Origin: Fodinibius sp964490705
GTDB taxonomy: Bacteria; Bacteroidota; Rhodothermia; Balneolales; Balneolaceae
Direction of reading: 5' to 3'
Assembly (NCBI GenBank): GCA_964490705.1
Contig: CAZBCG010000003.1
Location: 189,857-253,856, forward strand
DNA: 64,000 bases
Below the pieces are notes generated by a model. That model was not told the origin of the DNA, made no database searches, and saw only the letters and a list, made by a program, of their open reading frames with translations. The position numbers were made by a program, and so were the translations under genes. Positions 18,425 to 28,916 of this stretch are shown in pieces (within the stretch, counting starts at the first letter, position 1; each line of letters begins with the position of its first letter).

Positions 18425-21400
18425 GTGCAGATCAGAGCTTACACTTTTTCTGTCATTCTTATTTTCTTCTGTGTGGGGTTGTTGTGCACAAACCCCATAG
18501 AGGGAGTTGCTCAGGTAGGGAGTGATTCTCTGCAGTCCACCGAATCCGATTCGCTGGGCCAGATTATGCGTCCGCCGTCGGTATCGTATCCTTTTCCTGA
18601 TCCGTTACCCAAACTTTTTTATATCAAATTGCCGAATGAAGAAACCCATGTGCAGCGCGATTCAGCAGGTACGTATTTGAGTCAGCGCCTGTTATACCAG
18701 ATGCAGATGGCGGTGCCCCATGTAATGGATTTTGAGGAATATGCTGAGCGCAGCAGGCAGAATGCCTTGCGAAATAATTGGGATCGACTAATTCAAGAGC
18801 AGAAATCTGATCAGCAGCAAGATAGTGGGTTGTTAGATTTTAACCTGGATATTCCCGGGGCCGAGGAGTCGGCCTTTACTACTATTTTTGGCAAGCCGGA
18901 GGTGAATCTGAGCATCAACGGAACGGCCAATATGAATGTGGGAGCGACCATTCAAAAGACCGAGAATACGGAAATTCCGGAAGACCAGCGCACGCAGGTG
19001 GATCCGACTTTTGAGCAGAGTCTAAAGCTGAATATCCAAGGTACTATTGGGGATAAGCTGTCGATACAGACTGATTGGGATACCGAGCGCGATTTCGATT
19101 TTATGAACCGCCTCAATATCGTGTATGATGGCTATGATGATGAGATTTTGCAGCGCCTGGAGCTGGGGAACGTATCCATGCAGACGGGCAACTCGCTGAT
19201 CAGGGGCGGAAATGCGCTGTTTGGCGTTAAATCTATTGCCCAGCTGGGATCGCTAAAACTGACATCGGTGCTTTCGCAGCAAGAGGGAGAGGGCAAAACC
19301 GAAACGATTACAGGTGGTTCCCAAGAGCAGCAAATATCTATCCGTCCGGGAGATTATGAGTCGGATCGCCACTTTTTTCTTGATTTTTTTACGCGCCAAG
19401 AGTTCGAGAACAATGTTTCGAATCCTCAGCAAACCGGTCAGGCACTACAGCTGACAGAGGTTAATGTGTGGGTGTTGCGGCAGGAGTCGCAGTCGGTGGA
19501 GGGGGAGCGTCAGGCGATTGCACTGGGCGATCTGGGAGTGGTGCAAAATCCCGACAGCAGTTACGCCCGACCCAACGGTGCGCAGGATATTTTTCCCGCT
19601 GATACGCTGGAAAAATATCGCGATCCTTCAATAGGAGTATCGGCATCAAATTTTGGGGTTTCGCCTACGCAGTTTGTTGAGGGATATTTTGTGCCGCTGC
19701 AGGAAGGGGCTGATTACGATTTACGTTCGGATTTAGGATACATTTCGCTGAAACGGAACTTGAGTTCGCGTCAGGCGCTGGCCGTTTCGTTCAAATATCG
19801 GAATCCCCAGACCGGAGAAACGGTGAGCGTGGGTGATGTAAGTCAGGGTGGTGGCAACCGGATCTATTTGAAGTTGTTGCGTCCCCAAACGGTGACGACA
19901 ACCAATGCGCTCTGGGATTTGATGATGAAAAATGTGTACTCGCTGGGTGTAACCAATCTTACCACGGACGGGTTGGAAATGGATGTAAAATTTACGGAAG
20001 AAAATGTACCCAGCAGCTCGTTACCGGGACGTAATAGCATCCTGTTGCAGGATCTGGGCCTCGACCGCGTAGATCGCCAGGGGGCACTTAATCCCGATAA
20101 CAAGATTGACTTTAGCACTAGCGTGTTAAATCCTGCCACGGGCAAGCTCATATTTCCGTACCTGGAACCGTTTGGCGATCGTGTTGAGGAGCTGCTTACA
20201 GATGCGGGCCTGGGGATGCCCGAAATTCAGGCGTTGACGTTTAACGAGCTCTATACCGAGAAAAAAGTGAATGCCAACCAAGAGTCGAAGAACAATTTTT
20301 ATCTGATAGAAGGGACCTCAAAAGGTAGTATTTCGGCCAGCTATTCCTTGGGCTATTCTCTTGTAGAGGGATCGGTGAAAGTATTTGCCAACGGACGTGA
20401 GTTGCAGGAGGGTACTGACTATGCCGTGGATTACTCCATCGGGAGCATTACCATTTTAAATGATCAATACCTACAACAGGGGCAGGAGATCAAGATCGAA
20501 TATGAGAACAATCAGCTGACTCAAATTGGGCAGAAGAGTTTTACAGGGCTGCGGGCCGAATATCAGTTTACGGATAACATTACGCTGGGTAGTACCTATT
20601 TCAAACTCAAAGAAAAACCGTTGCAAGATAAAATTCGCATTGGGGATGAACCGGTCAACAACTCGGTTTTCGGCTTTGATGCAAACGCCCAATTTGATAC
20701 CCCTTGGCTGACCCGATTAGTGGATGGCATTCCGCTGTTGCAGACGAAAGAAAACTCGAGCATGTCGTTTAGCGGAGAGTTTGCACAGCTGCGCCCCGGT
20801 ATTGCACAGACTAGTGCAGTGAGTGACGCCATCGAAAATAACCGGTTGTATGAAGATGAGGAGAATGGCTTATCATTTATTGATGATTTCGAGGGATCCG
20901 ATATTGGACTCAGCTTTTTGAATCCGTCACGTTGGAATCTGGCGGCGGCTCCCGCAGCGGTACCGGGATATGGTCCCGATGATATCTACTTCCAGGAAGA
21001 TCCGCCGCAAAATCCGATGACTAATATTTCGGATAAAGCAGCCCGCTCTGATCTGCGTAGTCAGTTTGCGTGGTACAGTATCCCACAAAATGTTGACCAA
21101 ATTCTGGGAGGATCAGAATATACGCCGGAATCGCAGCAGGTGCGTGTGACAGATGTGTTTCCCAACCGTGACGTATTAACGGAGGAGAATTTTATCAGTA
21201 CGCTGGATGTGTATTACGATCCCACCGAACGCGGTCCATACAATTACAATGAGAATCTCAAGACGTTGCTTGAAGATGAGCCCGAACGGACATGGGGTGG
21301 CATGACGACCACGTTGCCATCGGGACAAGAAGACCTTACGCAGAATAACATCGAGTTCCTGGAATTTTGGGTGCAGTCGGTGTTGCCCGGCGGCCAGTCA

Positions 21401-24400
21401 CCTACCGCGCAGGATTTACAGGATTACGAGGGTAAAATATATATCGATATTGGTGTTGTATCGGAGGATGTGGTGCCCAACTTTAAAACCAATACCGAGG
21501 ATGGGTTGGTCCGCCGGCCAGATGATTTACAGGAGGATAATATTGCTGGTGATTCTCGATCTTATATTCCCGTGCCGCCGCCTGCGCCAGAGGGACAATT
21601 TGCTAACGAAACGCAACGACAGGCTGATGTTGGATTGGATGGAGCTCCCAATACAGAGGGCATTGACAATAAAAATGAGCAAAATCTTTTCACAGATTTT
21701 CTCAATGCAATGCAGTCACAATATGGAAGCGGCAGCCAAGAGTTTCAAGAAATTCAATCCGATCCCTCGAATGATGATTACAGGTATTACGGGCAAAGCG
21801 AAGCTGACAATTTACCGTTGCACGAGCGCTTCCACCGGATGTTTGGATACCATGACGGGAACTCTCCGCCCAATGAAGGAGATAAACGAGCTGTTACGAA
21901 CAAGCCCGATACCGAAGGATTGATTACCCCCTCTATCGTCGAGCAGAATAACTCATACTTTCAGTACGAGATCGATTGGAATCCCGCTGATTTTTCGGAG
22001 CTTGAACCAGGTACCGAGGGCACTTATATCGTGGATAGGGTGGATGGGCCCAATCAGCAAGATCGGTGGTACCAGGTGCGCCTGCCGCTTGAAGACTGGG
22101 TACGCAAAGTGGGCGGTATCGAAAATTTCCAGAATATCTCGTACATCAGAGTTTGGCTTTCGGGATACGAACAGCCGTTTACCTTGCGTTTTGCCACTTT
22201 CGAGCTGGTGGGAAGCCAGTGGCGCACAGCCGAAAATGTGGATCAGGAGCAGGGCACCACCCAGGGCGATTTTAATATTTCATCTGTGAACATTGAGGAG
22301 AACAGCCAGCGCGAGCCCATCCCGTATCGTCAGCCAGAGGGGGCCATCCGCGCGACTGACCGAGGGCGCCAGCGCCAGACGATCGAAAACGAGCAGTCCA
22401 TTGTGATGAATGTAGAGAATCTTGCCGGCGGTGAATTGAAGATGATGAAGCGGGTATATCCCGGGGGATTGAATATGGTTAACTATTCGAATGTGCGGAT
22501 GTTTGTCCACGGTGAAGGCTATGAAAATCGGGGCGATGCGGAATTGGTTATGCGTTTTGGTACAGATCTCACTAATAATTACTACGAATATCGCCAGCCC
22601 ATTACCCCTACCGATGAAGATTATCCGTTTAGTGATGATCCCCTGGGCGATCTCAGTGAAGCCGAGCGATTAATGGAGGCCGAGCAGGTGTGGCTGTATG
22701 AAGAAAACAGCATGAATATTTTACTCCGGGCATTTAATGAGCTCAAGCAGCTGCGCGACCAGCAGGGCGGTGATACAGGATCCTTATTTGAATGTACCGA
22801 TTGTAGTGACTTCCTTGAGAATGCCGCTCCCAATGCAACCATTGCCATTAAGGGAAATCCATCGCTCGATCGTATCGGGGAAATAGGGATGGGGATTCGT
22901 AATCCCTTTGATCCGCAAAACCCTTCGGAGGGTGGCGTATCGTCGCTCAACGGCCAGTTTTGGTTTAACGAGCTAAGGGTGTCCGGTTTTGATAATCAAT
23001 CGGGATGGGCGGCGAAAGCCAAAGGAGAGATCAATTTTGCCGATTTTGCTTCCGTCAATGCCAATTTTAATCGCGAAACCGACGGTTTTGGATCGCTGGA
23101 TTCCGGACTGGGTCAGCGCCGTCTTTCGGATGTACTGGCCTATGATCTGAACTCCACGATCAATATCGACAAATTTATACCCGAGCGGTACGGATGGAAT
23201 ATTCCCGTATCGCTTTCAACGCGACAGTCAACATCCACCCCGCGCTACCTGCCCAACGAGGGTGATGTTCGGCTTTCGGAATTCAAAAATGCCGTTCGTG
23301 CCCGGCAGGATATTGGTCCAGATGAAAAGCAGCAAATTATCGATCAAAAGGTACGGGAAAGCCAGAGCGTAACCGAAAGCTATTCGGTCAATATTTCGAA
23401 CGTATCGAAATCTCGTTCCAACTCCACGCTTGCCGAATATACTCTTGATAAAACCACACTCAACTATGTCTATAACACCACGCACCGCCGCAATCCGGAG
23501 TATTCACTGCAGGATAACTGGAACTATACCGGGTCGCTGCGCTATGATGTAAATTTCCCCAATACGCGATTGTTTAGTCCCTTTGCTTTTTTGGAGGAGG
23601 TGCCGATTCTACAACTGGTATCCGGGTTTCAATTGGGATACACCCCCGCATCCATCAACGCCTCGGTGGGAATTGACCGGGAGTACGATGAACAGCTTCG
23701 CCGTTTTACGGCCGGCGAAACGGAGAGCTCGCTCCAGCAGTCGCACAGTTTTACTTACGATACCGAGTTTGGGTTCGGATACAATCTTACCCCCTCCATC
23801 AAGACGACATTTAGCAGCCGATCGGTGTTTGATCTGTCACGGACAGGCATCAGGAATGCCGGGCCAGGCAATCCCATGGCCGATTCTACCGAATATTCCG
23901 TGCGCCCGACCTTTGATGTGCTGAAAGATATTATGTTTGATTCTCTTTCTTCGCGGCGGAGCAATTATGAGGAATCATACACAGCAGGTTGGCAGCCGCG
24001 GCTAAACTCTATTGATGCCATCAGTTTTATGAACTATTCAGCCAATTACGGCGGAGGCTATCAGTGGCGAAACAGCCCGCGCGGTTCGCAGCTGGGATCT
24101 AATATTTCCAATAATCTGAATCTCAGCCAGTCGCTTGATTTCGATATCAGGAGCTTGCTGAATCGCATGGATTGGTATTCTAACCTACAGGAAGGGGGAG
24201 AGCAGTCATCGCAATCCCGATCTCAATCCCCATCAGATACCACCGAGGCCGGGTACTCCGAAAATAAGCTGGGGCAGGATCTGCTTAATATTGGCAAAAA
24301 GGGATTAGCGGCTATCTTGAGTATTCAGTCGGTGGATGTATCCTTTAGTATTTCCAAAAGTTCTTCGCAGAGCGGTTATGCCGGCAATTCGCAATTTTTT

Positions 24401-25666
24401 CAGATGTTTTCAAATTCTGGAGAAAAATATTCTCCTGCCTTTGCCTATCGAACCGGTTTTGCCGATCAGATTAGCGTCTCTCAGCTGATTGATAATCCGA
24501 GTGAAAATTCCAGTATTCAATTGCCCTCGAATCGAAATTTAACCGATGATTTGACCATCGGCTCGCGATTACAGCCATTCAAAAATATTTCTATCGACTT
24601 GACTTGGAACTCTGAGTGGCAGCAAACACGATCAAAATCCATCACCATCGATCCTGATCAAAATATCAGCTCCGTACGAACGCAAAATGGGACGATACGA
24701 TCCAGCGTTTGGGCTTTTGGCAGTGGTTATGAACAATTTTTCCGTCAACAGCTCAGTGCTGCTTATGATGATATTAGTAGTGGCAGTACCGTCATCAGCG
24801 ACTCCACCGGTAATGGAGATGGCCGCTCGGTATTGGGACGAAAAACCATGCAGGAAGATTTCCGGCGTGCTTACCTCGGATTTGGGGAGACCGGATACGG
24901 CAAGCGTAACTTTTCGCCGTTTCCGTTGCCCAACTGGCGTGTCACCTGGACTGGTCTGGAATCGTTTATTCCATTTATCGGGCAGTATATGTCCCGGGCA
25001 TCACTGTCGCACAACTATAACGGACTTTACCGCCTTGGCTGGGTATATAATTCGGACACCAGCCAGCTGTCTGATCTTTCGCTGGGTGCTTATTCAGTTG
25101 TAAATCGCCGCCCTGAATATGAGCCCAACAGCATTAACGTAGAAAAGCGTTTTAGTCCGTTATTGGGATTAAATATCACCTGGGAATCGAATTTACGAAC
25201 CAACCTACAGTACGAGCACAGCAAAGTTACGAGCCTGGCACTGTCGAACTCAACGGTTACCGAACGGATTTCAAAGGGACTCAAGTTTTCCTTTGCCTAT
25301 ACCATTCGGGGATTTAAATTGCCCTTTTTCCCGCGCATAGAAAATGCCGTTGACTTTACGATCAATGGCAGTTATATCGAAGATGAGGAGAAAAAATATG
25401 AACTCAATTCTGATCTTGATCAGGCGTTGACCGCTGGACCGGATGAGATTATTAAAAATCCCGATGATGCTGAATTTTCGGGAACTGTCACCGGTGGTCA
25501 AGCAAGAATTAATGGTTCGGCCGTTATAGGCTACCAGTTTTCACAGACTATCCAGGCTAATTTTGAATACAATTATAGCAAGCTGATTCCCAAGACATCA
25601 GGCGTTTACGGGCGAACCGATCACGATATCCGATTTAATGTCGTAGTGTCAATTACTTCTAACTGA
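18425..25666 (+). CDS. sprA: SprA/Sov-type T9SS outer-membrane translocon
   Basis: A giant protein of 2413 aa, matching SprA of Flavobacterium and Sov of Porphyromonas, which forms the very large beta-barrel channel of the type IX secretion system. It begins with GTG at 18425 and a signal peptide (about residues 1-30, ending EGVAQ). The body is beta-rich with many alternating aromatic strands, including PGDYE and ALNPDNKIDFSTSVLNP blocks that I associate with SprA. The C-terminus ends as a membrane strand (DIRFNVVVSITSN). It has no operon partner on its strand. The plug-family gene at 2661-3968 is a likely functional partner. Its last 18 bp overlap the convergent lnt gene. Confidence 0.93.
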   Translation: MQIRAYTFSVILIFFCVGLLCTNPIEGVAQVGSDSLQSTESDSLGQIMRPPSVSYPFPDPLPKLFYIKLPNEETHVQRDSAGTYLSQRLLYQMQMAVPHVMDFEEYAERSRQNALRNNWDRLIQEQKSDQQQDSGLLDFNLDIPGAEESAFTTIFGKPEVNLSINGTANMNVGATIQKTENTEIPEDQRTQVDPTFEQSLKLNIQGTIGDKLSIQTDWDTERDFDFMNRLNIVYDGYDDEILQRLELGNVSMQTGNSLIRGGNALFGVKSIAQLGSLKLTSVLSQQEGEGKTETITGGSQEQQISIRPGDYESDRHFFLDFFTRQEFENNVSNPQQTGQALQLTEVNVWVLRQESQSVEGERQAIALGDLGVVQNPDSSYARPNGAQDIFPADTLEKYRDPSIGVSASNFGVSPTQFVEGYFVPLQEGADYDLRSDLGYISLKRNLSSRQALAVSFKYRNPQTGETVSVGDVSQGGGNRIYLKLLRPQTVTTTNALWDLMMKNVYSLGVTNLTTDGLEMDVKFTEENVPSSSLPGRNSILLQDLGLDRVDRQGALNPDNKIDFSTSVLNPATGKLIFPYLEPFGDRVEELLTDAGLGMPEIQALTFNELYTEKKVNANQESKNNFYLIEGTSKGSISASYSLGYSLVEGSVKVFANGRELQEGTDYAVDYSIGSITILNDQYLQQGQEIKIEYENNQLTQIGQKSFTGLRAEYQFTDNITLGSTYFKLKEKPLQDKIRIGDEPVNNSVFGFDANAQFDTPWLTRLVDGIPLLQTKENSSMSFSGEFAQLRPGIAQTSAVSDAIENNRLYEDEENGLSFIDDFEGSDIGLSFLNPSRWNLAAAPAAVPGYGPDDIYFQEDPPQNPMTNISDKAARSDLRSQFAWYSIPQNVDQILGGSEYTPESQQVRVTDVFPNRDVLTEENFISTLDVYYDPTERGPYNYNENLKTLLEDEPERTWGGMTTTLPSGQEDLTQNNIEFLEFWVQSVLPGGQSPTAQDLQDYEGKIYIDIGVVSEDVVPNFKTNTEDGLVRRPDDLQEDNIAGDSRSYIPVPPPAPEGQFANETQRQADVGLDGAPNTEGIDNKNEQNLFTDFLNAMQSQYGSGSQEFQEIQSDPSNDDYRYYGQSEADNLPLHERFHRMFGYHDGNSPPNEGDKRAVTNKPDTEGLITPSIVEQNNSYFQYEIDWNPADFSELEPGTEGTYIVDRVDGPNQQDRWYQVRLPLEDWVRKVGGIENFQNISYIRVWLSGYEQPFTLRFATFELVGSQWRTAENVDQEQGTTQGDFNISSVNIEENSQREPIPYRQPEGAIRATDRGRQRQTIENEQSIVMNVENLAGGELKMMKRVYPGGLNMVNYSNVRMFVHGEGYENRGDAELVMRFGTDLTNNYYEYRQPITPTDEDYPFSDDPLGDLSEAERLMEAEQVWLYEENSMNILLRAFNELKQLRDQQGGDTGSLFECTDCSDFLENAAPNATIAIKGNPSLDRIGEIGMGIRNPFDPQNPSEGGVSSLNGQFWFNELRVSGFDNQSGWAAKAKGEINFADFASVNANFNRETDGFGSLDSGLGQRRLSDVLAYDLNSTINIDKFIPERYGWNIPVSLSTRQSTSTPRYLPNEGDVRLSEFKNAVRARQDIGPDEKQQIIDQKVRESQSVTESYSVNISNVSKSRSNSTLAEYTLDKTTLNYVYNTTHRRNPEYSLQDNWNYTGSLRYDVNFPNTRLFSPFAFLEEVPILQLVSGFQLGYTPASINASVGIDREYDEQLRRFTAGETESSLQQSHSFTYDTEFGFGYNLTPSIKTTFSSRSVFDLSRTGIRNAGPGNPMADSTEYSVRPTFDVLKDIMFDSLSSRRSNYEESYTAGWQPRLNSIDAISFMNYSANYGGGYQWRNSPRGSQLGSNISNNLNLSQSLDFDIRSLLNRMDWYSNLQEGGEQSSQSRSQSPSDTTEAGYSENKLGQDLLNIGKKGLAAILSIQSVDVSFSISKSSSQSGYAGNSQFFQMFSNSGEKYSPAFAYRTGFADQISVSQLIDNPSENSSIQLPSNRNLTDDLTIGSRLQPFKNISIDLTWNSEWQQTRSKSITIDPDQNISSVRTQNGTIRSSVWAFGSGYEQFFRQQLSAAYDDISSGSTVISDSTGNGDGRSVLGRKTMQEDFRRAYLGFGETGYGKRNFSPFPLPNWRVTWTGLESFIPFIGQYMSRASLSHNYNGLYRLGWVYNSDTSQLSDLSLGAYSVVNRRPEYEPNSINVEKRFSPLLGLNITWESNLRTNLQYEHSKVTSLALSNSTVTERISKGLKFSFAYTIRGFKLPFFPRIENAVDFTINGSYIEDEEKKYELNSDLDQALTAGPDEIIKNPDDAEFSGTVTGGQARINGSAVIGYQFSQTIQANFEYNYSKLIPKTSGVYGRTDHDIRFNVVVSITSN

Positions 25667-27241
25667 TTGTTTGGTGGTATGCCAGAATAAGATATTGCCG
25701 ATTCCCAGGGCTGACAGAATGAGCATGACGGCAGGAAGCCAATCCCCGAGGAGGGTATAGAGTGTCTTCGAAGTAAGTATTGGCACATCATATCGAAAGG
25801 CTGTTTTCTGCCAATAAGGCGTTTCCACTTTGATGGATCCATCCGGAGCAATGATGCCCGAGATACCGTTGTTGGCACTGCGTACAATCCAGCGATCGAG
25901 CTCGATGGCCCGAAGCCGAGCGTAGGCAAAGTGCTGTTCGTGTCCGCTGGTATTACCCCACCAACCGTCGTTGGTGATGATGGTGAGGAATCCCGCTCCA
26001 TTCTTGACATATTTTCGAGTCCAGCTGGGAAAGACCGAATCATAACAAATAAGAGCTGGTGTTTTTTCGCCTTTGATTGTGAACGGATCCAAATTGTGTC
26101 CCTTGCCATATCCCTGGCTATGGGCCCAGTTTACCCATCCGAAAATGTCAATATCGTGAAGGAAATGGACGAACGGCACACGCTCTACGATGGGCACGAG
26201 ATTGTGTTTGCGATAGACATCCATGGTGCTATCGGGATAAAAACCGAGCGCTGCATTAAAGGGCAAAAATTGACCCTGGCTGTGTTCATATAGCAGCCGG
26301 GGTTTGGGCGTATCCTCATAAAATTCGTAGTATGTGGTACCGGTGATTATAGATGCATTCCACTGTTGCGATTGTTCTGCTAACAGTTTTTTGGTGTTGG
26401 TTGATGCCTCACTGTATGAATTAATATTGGCAATGCGCGACTGTATAGCATTTTCGGGCCAGACGACAAGTTCAGTTTTGTCGGTACGGACAGAATCTGT
26501 GAGCTGAAGCAAGTGATCGTGGGCTTCAGATTGTGTTTCAAAACCGCCATTAGGATAATACGAATTGAAATTAGGCTGTACCACAACGGTTTGCTGTATT
26601 TTGTCTGCTTTTGTGGGTTTTTCAAACAGAGCGATTGTAGCTGACCAAACCGGGAACAGAATAAATACACTGATGCCGACAATACGGCTGATCATATCTG
26701 ATTTTTTGATTACCTGATAACCCAGAGCAATGCTGAACATAATCCAAAAAGAGATGCCCCAGAAGCCGGTGACTGAAATATACTGCACAAGTTCCGGCGC
26801 GTTTGACCAGGCGTTGGCCAGCGTGAGCCACGGCCAGGCCAGATCCCACTGGTGATGTAAAAATTCAAAGCTGAGCCAAAAGGCGGTTTGGAAGAGAGCA
26901 ATAAGCCAGGGCTGAATATCTTTTTGCTGGATCTGGTATTGTAGCATGATAGGAAGACACATCACGGCACTGTTGGCTACAATGGCAGCTACGCCACCGG
27001 CTACTGTGGCCATGGTAAGCCAGTATGTGGCGATAATGTTCCAAATCAAAAAAGCGGGATAAGTCCAATAGGCAGCAGACCGAGCTGAATCGGCTAAGTC
27101 AACAATGCGAAAAATGAGTAGAAAGGCGGGAAAAATGAGAAAGGGCAGTGGCACCGGGGGATAGCTTAATCCCAGCAGAATACCTGCTGTAACGGTTAAT
27201 GCCCATTTTGTATCCCAGAGGTGTTCAAAAAATGATTTCAT
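25649..27241 (-). CDS. lnt: Apolipoprotein N-acyltransferase
   Basis: An inner-membrane enzyme that adds the third acyl chain to lipoproteins. N-terminal hydrophobic segments (about residues 10-215) are followed by a periplasmic nitrilase-type domain. The catalytic triad can be placed at Glu in VVWPENAI, Lys in MDVYRKHNLVP and Cys in PALICYDSVF. It has a final membrane segment near the C-terminus and a length of 530 aa. Its start overlaps the rsmI stop by 4 bp, and its 3' end overlaps the end of sprA by 18 bp. Confidence 0.94.
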   Translation of the reverse strand: MKSFFEHLWDTKWALTVTAGILLGLSYPPVPLPFLIFPAFLLIFRIVDLADSARSAAYWTYPAFLIWNIIATYWLTMATVAGGVAAIVANSAVMCLPIMLQYQIQQKDIQPWLIALFQTAFWLSFEFLHHQWDLAWPWLTLANAWSNAPELVQYISVTGFWGISFWIMFSIALGYQVIKKSDMISRIVGISVFILFPVWSATIALFEKPTKADKIQQTVVVQPNFNSYYPNGGFETQSEAHDHLLQLTDSVRTDKTELVVWPENAIQSRIANINSYSEASTNTKKLLAEQSQQWNASIITGTTYYEFYEDTPKPRLLYEHSQGQFLPFNAALGFYPDSTMDVYRKHNLVPIVERVPFVHFLHDIDIFGWVNWAHSQGYGKGHNLDPFTIKGEKTPALICYDSVFPSWTRKYVKNGAGFLTIITNDGWWGNTSGHEQHFAYARLRAIELDRWIVRSANNGISGIIAPDGSIKVETPYWQKTAFRYDVPILTSKTLYTLLGDWLPAVMLILSALGIGNILFWHTTKQSVRSN

Positions 27242-27921
27242 TCGCTGTAGTTTTTGGGGGCGATGACAACGACTATTTCGCCCTTGATTTCATCTCTCAG
27301 TTCAAACGTATCACTTACGGTTTTCAGGGATCCCCGAACGACTTCCTCAAACTTTTTAGTTAACTCGCGACACACTGCCACCATGCGTTGGTCGCCCATA
27401 TATTCGCGGAGTTCCCCGAGCAGTTTTTTAAGTCGATAGGGACTTTCGTAAAGCACGACTGATCGTTCTTCATCCACCAGTCGTTTGAGCTGTTTTTGTC
27501 GGCCCTTTTTCTGTGGCAAAAATCCCTCAAACACATATTTATCGCAGGGAAGGCCACTGGCGACCAAGGCCGTTGTAGCCGCATCGGGACCGGGAATCAC
27601 CGAAACCGAATGTCCCGCTTGATGCGCCCTCCGCACTGCTAAAAATCCCGGATCCGAAATGCCCGGCATGCCGGCATCAGAGATGATGGCGACGTTTTGC
27701 CGTGCATCCAGAATATTAATTAAGTGCTCTACTTTTTGATGCTCGTTGTGGGCATGAAAGGCAAACGTTTTAGCATCAACACCCAGATGGTTGAGCAGCA
27801 CACTCGAGGTGCGGGTATCTTCACAAGCGATATAGGAAACGGATTTAAGGATTTTCTGAGCTCGCTCAGAGATATCCTCTAGGTTTCCGATGGGAGTGGC
27901 AACGATGTAGAGCGTACTCAA
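27238..27921 (-). CDS. rsmI: 16S rRNA 2'-O-methyltransferase (C1402)
   Basis: A SAM-dependent tetrapyrrole-methylase-fold enzyme that methylates the ribose of C1402 in 16S rRNA. Signatures are ATPIGNLEDIS at residues 8-18, CEDTRTSSVLL, SDAGMPGISDPG and the VIPGPDA block, then FEGFLPQKKGRQ. At 227 aa it is shorter than E. coli RsmI (286 aa), lacking the C-terminal extra domain, as is common in this lineage. It overlaps lnt by 4 bp (ATGA), so the two are coupled. Confidence 0.95.
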   Translation of the reverse strand: MSTLYIVATPIGNLEDISERAQKILKSVSYIACEDTRTSSVLLNHLGVDAKTFAFHAHNEHQKVEHLINILDARQNVAIISDAGMPGISDPGFLAVRRAHQAGHSVSVIPGPDAATTALVASGLPCDKYVFEGFLPQKKGRQKQLKRLVDEERSVVLYESPYRLKKLLGELREYMGDQRMVAVCRELTKKFEEVVRGSLKTVSDTFELRDEIKGEIVVVIAPKNYSE

Positions 27922-28344
27922 TGGCGGTGATTTCTATTAAAATTTAGTATTGAAATCTCATCTAACTTTTATGTCATCCTGAACCATTGTGCTGAGTTCA
28001 GCTTACTCCCGATGGTTCGGGATTCGGCGAAGTAGCCCTTGTTTCAGTATCTCTTTCAGGATCTCGTGTAGCTTGAGCGTTTTGTTTTTCTACAGACTTT
28101 TTATCTCATGATATCTGTGATCTCGGTTTAAATCCGAGGTTACAATGGTTTTAGGGTTTTAGATCCCACAGAAAGTAACAAAAACTAATGCACTATTTCG
28201 ACTGCTGCTACAAAATTGGTCGGCTGAAGTTTAGACGCAAAAAGGCTATATTTATAGTCGTTAATCTGATGAAATGGTAACACCAATATTTATTGTTATC
28301 AGGCTGATTAAACGGATGTTAACTAATAATTATTAAACACTATT
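27922..28344. other. 423-bp gene-free region with repeat-like hairpins
   Basis: No coding frame is convincing here. Two small hairpins lie at CTGAAC (27979-27984)/GTTCAG (27996-28001) and TCCCGA (28007-28012)/TCGGGA (28017-28022), within a stretch starting GTCATCCTGAA that looks like interspersed intergenic repeats common in this phylum. The last ~150 bp are AT-rich and probably hold the promoters of rsmI (minus) and the VOC gene (plus), but I could not place a clear -7 element. Confidence 0.4.
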
Positions 28345-28737
28345 ATGGCAGATTTTAGTCCTTCGGGTCTCAATCATATCACTATTCGCGTTAATGAAAT
28401 AGAACGAGCTGAAGAATTTTATGGCGATATTTTAGGTTTTGAACTCATCCGAAAGATGGGCAAGAGCATGGCGGTGTATCGCGTGGGTGATGAAGATACG
28501 CTGGTGCTGGTGGAAGCGGAAACGAGCTATGATCCTTCTTCACGAGATTACCGGGTCGATCACTTTGGATTTTACCTGGAATCGGAAGAAAAGGTGGATG
28601 AGATGGCTGAATACTTCCGCGAAAAGGAGGTGACGATTATGAGTGGACCGGCCAATCGCAAGCGCGGCCGCTTTGTATTTATCTCTGATCCCGATGGAAA
28701 TATGATTGAGTTTTTCTACGAGGAGGATGAAGATTAA
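28345..28737 (+). CDS. VOC-superfamily (glyoxalase/dioxygenase fold) protein
   Basis: A 130-aa single-domain VOC protein. It opens with LNHITIRVNEIERAEEFYGDILGFEL, has RVDHFGFYLE in the middle and ends with ISDPDGNMIEFFYEE. Candidate metal ligands are H11, the His in VDHFGF and the Glu in MIEFFY. The fold is clear but the substrate (glyoxal, antibiotic, aromatic diol) is not. It stands alone upstream of grpE with a 179-bp gap. Confidence 0.88.
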   Translation: MADFSPSGLNHITIRVNEIERAEEFYGDILGFELIRKMGKSMAVYRVGDEDTLVLVEAETSYDPSSRDYRVDHFGFYLESEEKVDEMAEYFREKEVTIMSGPANRKRGRFVFISDPDGNMIEFFYEEDED

Positions 28738-28815
28738 CAATTAGAGATAGGGTTAACTACGCATCCAAAAACTGACACTCTGAAACTTTTTATTTTACGG
28801 CAATCCAATCTTCCG

Positions 28816-28856
28816 TAACTTTGTCACTAGATATGGCATGGCCAATCCATGGCATG
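28816..28856 (+). promoter_or_regulatory. grpE-dnaJ promoter and downstream repeats
   Basis: TAACTTTG (28816-28823) is an exact TAnnTTTG -7 element. Just past the expected start lies a direct repeat of ATGGCATG (28833-28840 and 28849-28856), with an inner dyad CATGG/CCATG (28837-28841/28847-28851). This could be an operator. No CIRCE element is seen. Confidence 0.45.
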
Positions 28857-28916
28857 TTATTTGCATTCTTAGTGCACAAAGAAATTAACAGTATCAAATT
28901 GATAGAATAGGTTTAC

